Source: Rubripirellula amarantea (lineage in GTDB: Bacteria > Planctomycetota > Planctomycetia > Pirellulales > Pirellulaceae). From it: 64,000 nt of DNA. The notes under the pieces were generated by a model, which did no database searches, was not told where the DNA came from, and worked only from the letters and a program-made list of their open reading frames with translations. The DNA lies in contig NZ_SJPI01000001.1 in the NCBI RefSeq assembly GCF_007859865.1, positions 1,364,001 through 1,428,000 on the forward strand, given 5' to 3'. A program made the translations under genes and the position numbers. Positions 47,306 through 55,807 of the stretch are shown here, piece by piece. Within the stretch, counting starts at the first letter, position 1; every line of letters starts with the position of its first letter.

Positions 47306-49141
47306 CTACGTCGTCACCACCGAGTCAGCCGCCAACGATGGCAAGTTGACTCTCGGCGTCGCCGTGAACCGCCAAGGTAGCGTCACCCAGAACGTGCTTC
47401 CTCGTCCAAGCTCGCTCTCGAAGTCCACTTCGCCACCAAGCAATTTGGCGAGCTCTTTGACAATCGACAGGCCAAGTCCTGTGCCCGCGTACTCTCGCGT
47501 TAGGCCTTCGCCATCCAACACTTTGCGACTTTGGCGAAACTTCTCGAAGATGATCGCTTGATCTTCCTCGGCGATCCCCACACCGGTATCGGTCACCTCA
47601 AGTCGAAAACGGCCTTGGCGTGTATCGGCTACACGCACCGTGATCATGCCACCCTCGGGCGTAAACTTGATTGCGTTACTGAGCAGGTTGTTGATGATCT
47701 GCCCAAGTTTATTCGGATCTTGAAACGCTTTGGGTAGGGAGGAAGGAATGTCAACCGACAACGAGATGTTCTTGTCCTCACTAAGCGAACCAATCATGTC
47801 GCATTGTGCCGATACCAATCTCGACAACTCAAATTCGCTCGGTTTGACTTCCATCTTGCCAGCCTCGACTTTTGCCAAGTCCAAGATGTCGTTGATCATC
47901 TCGAGAAGCAGCCGGCCGGAGTTGCGAATATTCGATGCGTAGCGTCGCTGCTTTTCAGTTAACGAGTCAATGCCCTGCAGCACCTCTGAGAAGCCAATGA
48001 TACTGTTCAGCGGCGTGCGAAGTTCATGAGACATGTTGGCTAAAAAGTCAGACTTCAGACGATTCGCTTCGTAGAGCTGCAAGTTCAGTTGAGCCAACTG
48101 ATCGACGCGTGCATCGAGCTCGTCGTTGACCTCTTGAATCTCGTCCTGGGTTTCGGTCATGTGCCGCAACATTCGATTGAACGCATCGGCTAGCTCACGG
48201 AACTCGTCTTCGGTTTCAATCACGGCACGCTGGTTGGTGTCCCCATGCGTGATCGCGTCGCTGACATCACGCAAGTGATACATCGGGTACAAGACGAGGT
48301 GTCGGACAATCGCGTGGAGGACAAACAACGTAACGGCCACGATGAACATCCCTAACGCGACAACGATCGCACGAATCTGGGTCGTTTGATCGTGGGTGTG
48401 CTTGTAGGGCATCGTGACCTTCATCACGCGGAATGGATACTGATTCGCGAGTGCTAGCGGGTCAGCGTCGGGATCAAGCGAGAACGTGCCTTCCTCGGGC
48501 GCGTGGCAGGCCATGCACTTGGGTTTGAAAAAGAACGGACGATAGAAAACGAAATCGCCGTTGATCGGACCAAAGTCTTCGTATAGCGACGGAGCCAAAC
48601 CGGGTCCCATTTGCGCCATGGGCTCGTTCTCGGCTAGATCCAATGGCGTGGACACATCAGGCCGACTTTCCGCGATCTGCCTGGCAAGCTTGTTTCGATA
48701 GGCAAATTCGAGGCGACGCAACACAGCGTCCTCGTCGATGAGGTCTCGCGAAGGTTCATTCGTTCTGGTTTCGTCGACGAGTCGCGAACCGGGATGGCGA
48801 GGCGGCAAATTGTCGTAACGAACCGGATCCACAGGCCCCAGAAACTCGTGCTCGATGGCGGTATCTCGATTGCCCTCTTCGGACAACAACAATCGACGAA
48901 GCTCATCGAGCACTTCCGGGTTGCTACCTTCGCCAACCGCACGTGAGTGCAGTCGCAGCATTTCGGCGTCGCTGTAGTCGCGAGCTCGAGACCGAGTGGT
49001 GTTTTCAACCAATTCACGACCAAGCTTCTCGACGATCAAGAATGCCAGAAACATCAGGACAACCACCGCCGACCCGAAGAACAGAAGACACTTCCGTTCC
49101 AGGCTCATGGAGGCGAATAGACCCTGAAAGAACCGAATCAT
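47306..49141 (-). CDS. Membrane histidine kinase with heme-type DUF3365 sensor
   Basis: A 611-residue kinase. Membrane helices lie at about 18-40 and 256-280. Between them is a periplasmic domain of DUF3365/Tll0287-like type with C209-M-A-C212-H213, a c-type heme attachment motif, so the kinase may sense redox state or a gas ligand. A HAMP domain (about 282-335) and a short coiled coil lead to HisKA with His372 (FLANMSHELRTPLN) and a HATPase domain (IINNLLSNAIKFTPEGG, DTGVGI, GTGLGLSI). No response regulator is adjacent. Confidence 0.93.
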   Translation of the reverse strand: MIRFFQGLFASMSLERKCLLFFGSAVVVLMFLAFLIVEKLGRELVENTTRSRARDYSDAEMLRLHSRAVGEGSNPEVLDELRRLLLSEEGNRDTAIEHEFLGPVDPVRYDNLPPRHPGSRLVDETRTNEPSRDLIDEDAVLRRLEFAYRNKLARQIAESRPDVSTPLDLAENEPMAQMGPGLAPSLYEDFGPINGDFVFYRPFFFKPKCMACHAPEEGTFSLDPDADPLALANQYPFRVMKVTMPYKHTHDQTTQIRAIVVALGMFIVAVTLFVLHAIVRHLVLYPMYHLRDVSDAITHGDTNQRAVIETEDEFRELADAFNRMLRHMTETQDEIQEVNDELDARVDQLAQLNLQLYEANRLKSDFLANMSHELRTPLNSIIGFSEVLQGIDSLTEKQRRYASNIRNSGRLLLEMINDILDLAKVEAGKMEVKPSEFELSRLVSAQCDMIGSLSEDKNISLSVDIPSSLPKAFQDPNKLGQIINNLLSNAIKFTPEGGMITVRVADTRQGRFRLEVTDTGVGIAEEDQAIIFEKFRQSRKVLDGEGLTREYAGTGLGLSIVKELAKLLGGEVDFESELGRGSTFWVTLPWRFTATPRVNLPSLAADSVVTT

Positions 49142-49487
49142 TGAGTTTTCCTTGCGAAATCAGGCACCGGCGGTGCTTGTAGTCGCGAGTTTGACGAAAT
49201 TTGCGGTTCGGGACGAGGTGAATTCTGCCGCCAAAATCCTCAGAACCGCAACAAGGCTGGCAAACCTCGCATTTTAGCCATCCTTCGCTGCTTGCCGTAT
49301 GAAATCCCCACAATTAGCATGGGGATTGAAAGGTGGGTATTGAATTAGGATTGCCCGCCTCAGAAGTCGTCAACTTTCAGGGCCGTTCGCCCGTCATAGA
49401 TGGATCGTTTCAGGTTGACGCCATCGCCACGGTCCCCCCCCCTACAAACCATCCGCAATTTTCGCTGCGGAGGAGCCAGAAAGCACT
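49142..49487. other. Divergent intergenic region with two inverted repeats
   Basis: About 345 bases between the divergent kinase and SHD1 genes. A perfect inverted repeat AATCCCCA/TGGGGATT with a nine-base spacer is at 49303-49327. CCGCA/TGCGG at 49453-49470 forms a small hairpin that ends directly at the Shine-Dalgarno stretch GGAGGAG (49469-49475) of the SHD1 gene and could modulate its translation. A run of eight C lies near 49434. No convincing promoter boxes or genes are seen. Confidence 0.5.
49303..49327. promoter_or_regulatory. Perfect inverted repeat, possible operator
   Basis: Two eight-base arms, AATCCCCA and TGGGGATT, are separated by nine bases, giving a centre-to-centre spacing of 17 bases, somewhat more than one and a half helical turns. 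The site lies between divergent genes. It could bind a dimeric regulator or form a hairpin in RNA. No second copy was noticed in the window. Confidence 0.4.
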
Positions 49488-51050
49488 ATGAAGCGTTCGG
49501 TCCGACATTACTTCCAATGGTCACTCGTACTTGCCCTGACGGTTATCTTGGGCGCAAGTCCGGTATCGGCTGGTTGGCTGCTTAACAAGATTCGCTGCGG
49601 TCATCAACAAAGCTGTGGCACTGTGACCTGCTGCGTTGTCCCAGCGCCGGCACCTGCTTGCTGCCCGCCACCGGCACCTACCTGTTGTCCCGAACCGGCA
49701 CCAGTGACCTGCTGTGACTCGGGTGCTATCGAGGTAATTGGCCAACCGATCATGGAAGCGCCGATGATGGCATCGCCCATCGAAGCACCCTGTTGCGAGT
49801 ATCCGGTTGAGGTTCCTTCGTACGAGTCCTATCCGGTCGAATCAGGGACTCCAATGGATATGTCCGGCGGTGTGATCGTGGATGACACCATGATGAACCA
49901 ACCCATCATCGAAAGTTACGATTCGGGCAGCGTAATCGAGTCGGCGCCAATCGAGCGTCCGTTCGAATCGAACGTGGTCGAGCCCGCTCCCGTCGAAACA
50001 GCACCCGTCGATCCAGCTCCCATCGACTCACCATCGGACACGCCCGAACCTGCACCTGCAGCCGACGCAGCCGACGCTGCTCCTGTAGCGCCAGCGACTC
50101 CAGAGCCAGCTGAGGACGATAATCTGTTTGACGCTCCTGCAGAGGATACAACGCCCGCTCCCGCTGAAGAGGCTGCGGAACCGATGGACGATCTATTCGG
50201 TGGCGATGAGCCAGCGGTAGACGATGCTCCCAAGGCAGAAGCAGAAGCCGATGACTTGTTCGGTGCACCAACGGATGAGGCTCCCGCGGCTGAAGCGGCA
50301 CCGGAAGACGATTTGTTCGGCGCTCCAACGGATGAGGCTCCAGAAATGGAAGCTGCTCCTGAGGACGACTTGTTCGGTGCTCCAGCAGACGAGGCTCCTG
50401 CCGCAGAAGCCGGTCCAGAAGATGACTTGTTTGGTGCTCCTGAGGACGCGGCTCCTGAAGCGGAAGCTGCGCCAATGGACGACTTGTTTAGCGATCCTCC
50501 CGCTGAGGAAGCTGCACCTGCGAACGAACCAATGGACGACCTATTCAGTGATCCACCAACCGATAAAGCTCCTGCTGAAGACACCAGCATCGATGACCTG
50601 TTTGGTGAGTCATCGAATGATGATTCAACAGAAACAGCTCTTGATGATTTGTTCGGTAGCTCCGACGACGACACCAACGTCACACCTGAGGATGCTGAAA
50701 CCGATTTGAGCATCGAAGATCTATTCAGTGCCAATCAAGTTGAAACCGAAAGCGACGTAGAATCGCCAAGCGTTACTTCGACAGGCGAAATCCAAGTGGT
50801 TTCCCACGAACAACGCGAACTAGAAGCGTTGGATGTCACGCGAGTACGGACCTGGATTGATAATACCGGTCGGTACCACACCGAAGGTCGATTGATCGAG
50901 ATCACCGAAACCGGCATTCGGTTGGAGAAATCCAACGGACGCACCTGCACCGTTCCTCACTCGCGTTTGTGCGAAGCGGACGCAGCCTATGTTGATTCCA
51001 TCAAGGAAGATTTCGCAAACGCTCGTGTTGCGGTATTGACCAGCAAGTAG
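49488..51050 (+). CDS. Secreted SHD1-domain protein with acidic DDLF repeats
   Basis: A 520-residue protein. Residues 1-29 form a signal peptide. Residues 37-85 are Cys/Pro-rich (CCVVPAPAP, CCPPPAP, CCPEPAP). Residues about 150-420 are acidic, Ala/Pro/Asp/Glu-rich and carry eleven D/E-x-L-F motifs, mostly DDLFGAP. The C-terminus (about 445-505) is an SHD1 domain (RTWIDNTGRYHTEGRLIEI, GIRLEKSNGRTCTVPHSRL, ADAAYV), first defined in yeast Sla1 and common in planctomycetes. The protein is probably extracytoplasmic, with SHD1 as a binding module at the end of a flexible stalk. A strong terminator follows 65 bases downstream. Confidence 0.87.
   Translation: MKRSVRHYFQWSLVLALTVILGASPVSAGWLLNKIRCGHQQSCGTVTCCVVPAPAPACCPPPAPTCCPEPAPVTCCDSGAIEVIGQPIMEAPMMASPIEAPCCEYPVEVPSYESYPVESGTPMDMSGGVIVDDTMMNQPIIESYDSGSVIESAPIERPFESNVVEPAPVETAPVDPAPIDSPSDTPEPAPAADAADAAPVAPATPEPAEDDNLFDAPAEDTTPAPAEEAAEPMDDLFGGDEPAVDDAPKAEAEADDLFGAPTDEAPAAEAAPEDDLFGAPTDEAPEMEAAPEDDLFGAPADEAPAAEAGPEDDLFGAPEDAAPEAEAAPMDDLFSDPPAEEAAPANEPMDDLFSDPPTDKAPAEDTSIDDLFGESSNDDSTETALDDLFGSSDDDTNVTPEDAETDLSIEDLFSANQVETESDVESPSVTSTGEIQVVSHEQRELEALDVTRVRTWIDNTGRYHTEGRLIEITETGIRLEKSNGRTCTVPHSRLCEADAAYVDSIKEDFANARVAVLTSK
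50250..50534 (+). repeat. Five tandem 57-base coding repeats (DDLFGAP units)
   Basis: Five units of 57 bases start at 50250, 50307, 50364, 50421 and 50478, each beginning with the codons for DDLF. The 19-residue unit is DDLFGAPTDEAPAAEAAPE with changes, mostly at TDE and the Ala positions. Degenerate DLF units of other spacing continue to both sides. Confidence 0.9.
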
Positions 51051-51114
51051 TTCTTCGTCCTAGTTGGCGGTACGGCGTCAGCCATTCCCGCCGGTTGACA
51101 AAGCGACAACAATG

Positions 51115-51151
51115 ACCGAATCGGACACGACATGTTCGATTCGGTTTTTTT
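51115..51151 (+). terminator. Strong Rho-independent terminator after the SHD1 gene
   Basis: A 13-base-pair stem (ACCGAATCGGACA with TGTTCGATTCGGT, one G-U pair) encloses a five-base loop and is followed by seven T. It lies 65 bases after the SHD1 stop and 22 bases before the GrpB-like start. It separates the two transcription units. Confidence 0.9.
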
Positions 51152-51172
51152 GTACCTATCGAAAGCACTGGC

Positions 51173-51715
51173 ATGTCCACAGAGCCCGTTCGCCTGATGC
51201 ATTACGATCCGCGATGGCGACAAGAGTTCGAACAAACTCGCAGCAGCATTTTGTTTAGCTGTGATGGCTGGGTCACTGGAGTTCATCACATTGGTAGCAC
51301 GGCGATTTCCGGGCTAATCGCTCGCCCAACAATCGACGTGATCGCCACGGTGGAATCTGACCAAGCGATTGGCAATGCGACCAGTCTTATCGAAGGACTG
51401 AACTTCAGATCCGTGGACACACCGCTGTGGGCCGACGGTGCGCAGACTCTCATCAAGCCTCGACATCTTTCAGCAGAGGATTCTGATGTCACCCATCGAA
51501 TCTTCCTTGTCGTTCACAAAGCATCAAACTTGCCTTCCATGATGCTTGGCCGCTGCACCCTGGTTCGCGACTACTTAATCGCCAACCCAGAGGTGGCGAT
51601 CGAGTTGGAGGAACGCAAAGTGAGCATTTGGCGTGAACAGTCCGGCGACTTTGCCGCGTATCAGCAGACGAAGGCAGACTTTTTTTCAAGTCTTCAGGAC
51701 CGCATCGACGGTTAG
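51173..51715 (+). CDS. GrpB/UPF0157 family protein
   Basis: A 180-residue cytoplasmic protein of the GrpB family, related to nucleotidyltransferases. Family blocks are YDPRWRQEFEQTRSSI, VHHIGSTAISGLIARPTIDVIATV and VTHRIFLVVHKAS. The GST and D-V-I pattern matches the nucleotidyltransferase fold, but activity is not established for the family. It follows the terminator, so a promoter must lie in or just before the short gap. It precedes the pseudokinase gene by 90 bases. Confidence 0.9.
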   Translation: MSTEPVRLMHYDPRWRQEFEQTRSSILFSCDGWVTGVHHIGSTAISGLIARPTIDVIATVESDQAIGNATSLIEGLNFRSVDTPLWADGAQTLIKPRHLSAEDSDVTHRIFLVVHKASNLPSMMLGRCTLVRDYLIANPEVAIELEERKVSIWREQSGDFAAYQQTKADFFSSLQDRIDG

Positions 51716-51805
51716 CCTTCAGATTGCCGCATCGGCCACGGCGTCTGCTTGGTTATACTGCATAGCACCGCATACATTTGTTCCCCTTTTGGTCTCAGTT
51801 CACCC

Positions 51806-53485
51806 ATGCCACGTAGCCGCCTAGGACCCTTGGCGATCGAAACGAAACTGGGTGATCATCCCTCGCAAAGCTGCGTTTGGCGGGCGATCCACGTGCAGCT
51901 TAAACGAGCGGTTGCTGTAAAGGTGTTTGCGACTCCTTTCGGCGGAACCCCTGAGGCGAGAGCCGAGTTTGCCTCGGAATGGGCGACCTTGAAATCATTG
52001 CAGCATCCCGCAATCGCGAAGTGCTATGGCGGCGGTTTCGAACAAACAGACGCCTACTTGGCCTACGAGCTGATCGAGGGTGAATCACTCTCGGCACAAC
52101 TGCAGCGGCGTACTCGCTTGTCCTGGGAAGCGGTCCTGGATATGTCAGAGCCCTTGATCGAGGCGCTCGCGTACTTGCACAAACTCGGCATCATCTACGG
52201 CGCGATTCAACCGGACAAAATTCTGTTCGCCGGCTTATCACCCGTCCTCGTTGACGTCCGCACACAACGCACCGGCACAGGCTATCGCACCCAGCGACCT
52301 CCAACGCCTGACGAACTCAAGCTATTACCGCCAGAGCTACTTATAGACCCTAGCGCGCTATCGCCCCAGACGGACCTGTACATGCTTGGTGCAACGTTGT
52401 ACCTAGCTGTCACGGGCCGTCCGCCCGTGAACGGGGAAACGATCGAAGAGATCACCGCGAACATCGCCAACGTGGACCCGCCGGCTCCTGCTTCGCTCGT
52501 CATGGAATGTCCGGTTTGGTTCGACAAGCTGATCATGCAACTGTTGCAAAAGAATCCCGCTGCTCGTCCCAATAGCGCCCAGGCGGTCAAGTTGGCACTC
52601 GCCGAGGTTCGACGTCGATCGATGTCGCGAACCGGTGTTGCGGAACACGCGTCGAGTGGATTCAGTCCACTTACGGTTACCAGCCAAGATGATCGCGAAG
52701 TAGCCCGTCGATTACTCGGACGTGACTCATTGGACTTCGACGACGATGCCCCGGTGCATGACGTGGCTTGGCACGACCGCCCCTTTGTTTTGATTGCAGG
52801 ATTGCTATTAATCGTAGGTGCCTTCGCATGGGTGATCTGGCCGCTTAATGAAGATCAGATGCGAGAGCGTGCCGAGGATCTATTGAAAGTGGAAACTCGA
52901 ACTTCGATGATGCAAGCCAAAAACAGCTATCTGAAACCGATGCTGGATCGATATCCCGAAGGTCGGCATGCATCTTGGGCAGAAGAGCAGATCGAACGCG
53001 TTGAAATGAAACAGGCCGAACACGCCTTAGAAGTCAAACTCAACCGCAACCTACCGCTCAAAGACGAAGCCGAACGACTTTACGCTGAAGCAAATCAGTT
53101 CGAAAGATTCGGGGACACTGCGACGGCGTTAGATCAGTATCGCAGCATGGTAACCTTATTGGGCGATGATCCAAACTATCGCCCATTCGTCAATCTGGCA
53201 CGACGCCAAATTGGTAAGATCGAAAGCGAAGGAGTGGACATTGATGAAGCCTCACGAATGATCCAAGCCAAGCTTGACGAGGCCGACCAACTGCTCGCCG
53301 ATGGCAAAGTCATTCCAGCAAGAAAAATTTGGTACAGTGTCCTCGAACTTTACGGCAGCAACGAAAAAGTGGCCCCGCTTGTAGCCAAAGCACAAGACCG
53401 CCTAGAAGGTCGCGCTGAGAAGACGACTCCTTCGCTACCGCAAGTCGAGAATGATCCCAATATGACCAACGCAACTGCACCCTGA
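51806..53485 (+). CDS. Membrane-anchored pseudokinase (Ser/Thr kinase-like)
   Basis: About 559 residues. Residues 8-275 have the protein kinase fold: Lys39 in VAVKV, Glu58 in the C-helix, and DLYMLGATLYLAVTGRPP. The catalytic loop reads Y-G-A-I-Q-P-D-K, so the HRD aspartate (Ala133), the following Lys (Gln135) and Asn (Lys138) are all lost; the DFG motif reads D-V-R. It cannot phosphorylate by the normal mechanism. A membrane helix (about 333-355) and a charged helical, TPR-like C-terminal region follow. The stop overlaps the next start (TGATG). A TTG 19 codons upstream is less likely. Confidence 0.88.
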   Translation: MPRSRLGPLAIETKLGDHPSQSCVWRAIHVQLKRAVAVKVFATPFGGTPEARAEFASEWATLKSLQHPAIAKCYGGGFEQTDAYLAYELIEGESLSAQLQRRTRLSWEAVLDMSEPLIEALAYLHKLGIIYGAIQPDKILFAGLSPVLVDVRTQRTGTGYRTQRPPTPDELKLLPPELLIDPSALSPQTDLYMLGATLYLAVTGRPPVNGETIEEITANIANVDPPAPASLVMECPVWFDKLIMQLLQKNPAARPNSAQAVKLALAEVRRRSMSRTGVAEHASSGFSPLTVTSQDDREVARRLLGRDSLDFDDDAPVHDVAWHDRPFVLIAGLLLIVGAFAWVIWPLNEDQMRERAEDLLKVETRTSMMQAKNSYLKPMLDRYPEGRHASWAEEQIERVEMKQAEHALEVKLNRNLPLKDEAERLYAEANQFERFGDTATALDQYRSMVTLLGDDPNYRPFVNLARRQIGKIESEGVDIDEASRMIQAKLDEADQLLADGKVIPARKIWYSVLELYGSNEKVAPLVAKAQDRLEGRAEKTTPSLPQVENDPNMTNATAP

Positions 53486-53880
53486 TGGATAACGATCAGC
53501 CCGACGAATCGGAATATCGACTCTTACCTAGCAAGTTTGACTCCGGTGGTCGTGACCCGGTTGCTTATGAAGCGAAGTTAGTTCATGAAGACAACCGTCC
53601 TGAGATGGCGCGGCCGCCTCAGTACTGTGACGGTGAAGACGTCACTTCTGGTACTAGGCCCACCGGCAATGAGAAGTTGTTGCAAAGCAAAGCAGTGGTC
53701 TTGGGAATCCTATTCCTAGTGACTGGCGCACTTGGCATTCCGTTGCTTTGGTCCAACAAGAACTTCGGTCCAACCGAACGAATGTTTTGGGCCATTACAG
53801 TGATCGTCTACACCCTTGCCCTGATGGTGTTCGCAGGGGGTGTTTGCTATTGGAGCTATCGTCAAATCACCGGTGCTTAA
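53485..53880 (+). CDS. Small two-span membrane protein
   Basis: A 131-residue protein with a polar N-terminal 68 residues and two membrane helices (about 69-89, VVLGILFLVTGALGIPLLW, and 98-125, MFWAITVIVYTLALMVFAGGVCYW). No recognised domain. It shares one base with the preceding stop and one with the following start (TAATG), so the three genes are translated as a coupled unit. It may be an adaptor between the pseudokinase and the glycosyltransferase-like protein. Function unknown. Confidence 0.78.
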   Translation: MDNDQPDESEYRLLPSKFDSGGRDPVAYEAKLVHEDNRPEMARPPQYCDGEDVTSGTRPTGNEKLLQSKAVVLGILFLVTGALGIPLLWSNKNFGPTERMFWAITVIVYTLALMVFAGGVCYWSYRQITGA

Positions 53881-55775
53881 TGGACACCCCACCCCAACAA
53901 TCGCCAATCCAGCGACGTTATTTCGCATTAGGCGTGCTGGTACTTTCGGCACTGGCTTTCTGGCTTTATCGCCCCGCCTTTGATTACCCGATGATCTTTG
54001 ATGATGTCGCCAGCATCCTCGAAAACAACTCGGTGCACCATCTATGGCCGTTAATCGGAGAGAGCGGTGAATATGGCCCTTTGAAACCAAAGCCTGGTCA
54101 ACCATTCACGGCCCGGCCCCTGGTCAATCTTTCGATTGCAATTGACTATCACTTTGGTGGTGAAAATCCCCGGGTATATCGGATCGTGAATCTAGTGATG
54201 CACATCATCACATCCGTGTTGTTGGCCGCGATTGTGATCGCAACTCTAAGGCTTCACGATTCAAGCGAGCGATTGTCGCGTCACCGATATTGGTTGGGTT
54301 TTGCATCAGCCGCCGTGTGGATGATGCATCCGATCCATACGGAAACCGTCATTTACTTAACTCAGCGAACCGAATTGATGATGGGCATGTTCTACTTGCT
54401 CACTTTATTTTTGTGTATCAAGTATTGGTGCAGCACCCGCATGGCTGAGCGATCGTTCTTTCTAATGATGGCCACTCTGGCCGGCATCGCGGGCATGTTG
54501 TGCAAAGAAATGATGGCGTCCATTCCAGCCATGGCATTTTTGTACGAGCGAACATTCATACGACCATCGCTTCGCAATATCGTCAAACAATCTTGGCCCC
54601 TTTACGTCGGTTTGATGTTGAGTTGGCTACTGATCGCTGGGCTGTACGCGGTTGGCTATGGAACCCCGGCTGCCGGATTCAACAATACCATTTCGGCGGT
54701 CGACTATTGGATGACTGAAGCGGGTGTCTTCTTTACCTACTGGCGTCTTACCTTTTGGCCCTGGCCATTAGTGATTAACTATCAGGTCCCCACCGTCACC
54801 AGTCTGGCAAACGCTTGGCCGGCGGTAGCGGCGATGATTCTTTATGTCGGCGTTACAACTTGGCTGGTTTGGCGACGAAGCGTTCTCGGCTACGGCCTTA
54901 TTTGGTTTGTCGCGGTGCTTTCGCCCACACTTGTGATTCCTCTCCCTCGAGAAGAACTGGTCGAACGACGTTTGTATGTGCCGCTTGCTGCGATTGCGCC
55001 CCTGGTCGTGATCGGCGTATACAGCTTGATCACCTATTTGGTTCGTGAAGGACGTAAATCGTACTGGTTGACGCAAGGAATCGTGACGGCCCTTGTCGCT
55101 GTGCTTTGCTTCGTTTCCTTTAAGGCGATTCCCCGACTATCGGATCGCATGACAGTTTGGTTGCATGTGCTTGAACATGACAGCGACAACCCATTGGGGC
55201 TAATGTATCAAGGCATTCTGGAATACAACGCTGGTCAGGAAGAATTGGGACTTCGACGATTAGAAGCCGCCTTTGAAACTCGTCCCGATTTCAAACCGTG
55301 TGTGCTCGTGCTCGCCAAAGCCTACAAAGAACGGCAACGTCCCGCTGATGAGATCAATGTCTATCGAACCGCATTGGAAGTTGCCCCGAATGATCCAACC
55401 TATCACTACAACTTGGGTTTGGCTTTCGACTTAAACCGAAAACCGCTTCTCGCAATGAAGCATTACGAAGAGAACATTCGCCTCGATCCCACCGCGCATT
55501 ATGCGCACCACAATCTCGGAATGATTTTGGCCGAACGCGGTAATTTCGATTCGGCCATCAAGCATTTTGAAGCTGCCGTCGATATCGAACCCAGCTACGA
55601 CTATTGCTTGAACCTGATGACTCGATACCTAGCGCTTCGCCAGTACGAAGATGCAGGCAGGGCAGCAAAGAAACTGCTAGCTGCGGCACGAAAAGATGGC
55701 CGCACCGACGAAATCGAAATCATTGAACGAACGATTGTTACCTTGCAAAAACAGGCTGCGATCCCCGGTGATTGA
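53880..55775 (+). CDS. TMTC-like membrane protein with TPR repeats
   Basis: About 631 residues. Some ten membrane helices (20-455) precede at least four TPR units (about 470-625: LGLMYQGILEYNAGQEELGLRRLEAAF, YNLGLAFDLNRKPLLAMKHYEEN, HNLGMILAERGNFDSAIKHFEAA). The first loop has the acidic pair in MIFDDVASI, and HPIHTETVIYLTQRTELMMGMFYLL matches the signature of eukaryotic TMTC O-mannosyltransferases (HPxHTExVxxxxxRxExL). It is therefore a likely GT-C transferase for protein or lipid targets on the outer side of the membrane. Last gene of the coupled trio. Confidence 0.85.
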   Translation: MDTPPQQSPIQRRYFALGVLVLSALAFWLYRPAFDYPMIFDDVASILENNSVHHLWPLIGESGEYGPLKPKPGQPFTARPLVNLSIAIDYHFGGENPRVYRIVNLVMHIITSVLLAAIVIATLRLHDSSERLSRHRYWLGFASAAVWMMHPIHTETVIYLTQRTELMMGMFYLLTLFLCIKYWCSTRMAERSFFLMMATLAGIAGMLCKEMMASIPAMAFLYERTFIRPSLRNIVKQSWPLYVGLMLSWLLIAGLYAVGYGTPAAGFNNTISAVDYWMTEAGVFFTYWRLTFWPWPLVINYQVPTVTSLANAWPAVAAMILYVGVTTWLVWRRSVLGYGLIWFVAVLSPTLVIPLPREELVERRLYVPLAAIAPLVVIGVYSLITYLVREGRKSYWLTQGIVTALVAVLCFVSFKAIPRLSDRMTVWLHVLEHDSDNPLGLMYQGILEYNAGQEELGLRRLEAAFETRPDFKPCVLVLAKAYKERQRPADEINVYRTALEVAPNDPTYHYNLGLAFDLNRKPLLAMKHYEENIRLDPTAHYAHHNLGMILAERGNFDSAIKHFEAAVDIEPSYDYCLNLMTRYLALRQYEDAGRAAKKLLAAARKDGRTDEIEIIERTIVTLQKQAAIPGD

Positions 55776-55807
55776 ACGCGATCGAAAGCACCGTCGTTCG
55801 CATTTCG

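Noticed and set aside
49906-50734. Long minus-strand open frames opposite the SHD1 gene
   Set aside because: They are Ser/Gly/Ala- or Arg/Pro/Leu-rich shadows of the repetitive acidic coding sequence, with no domain and no plausible ribosome-binding site.
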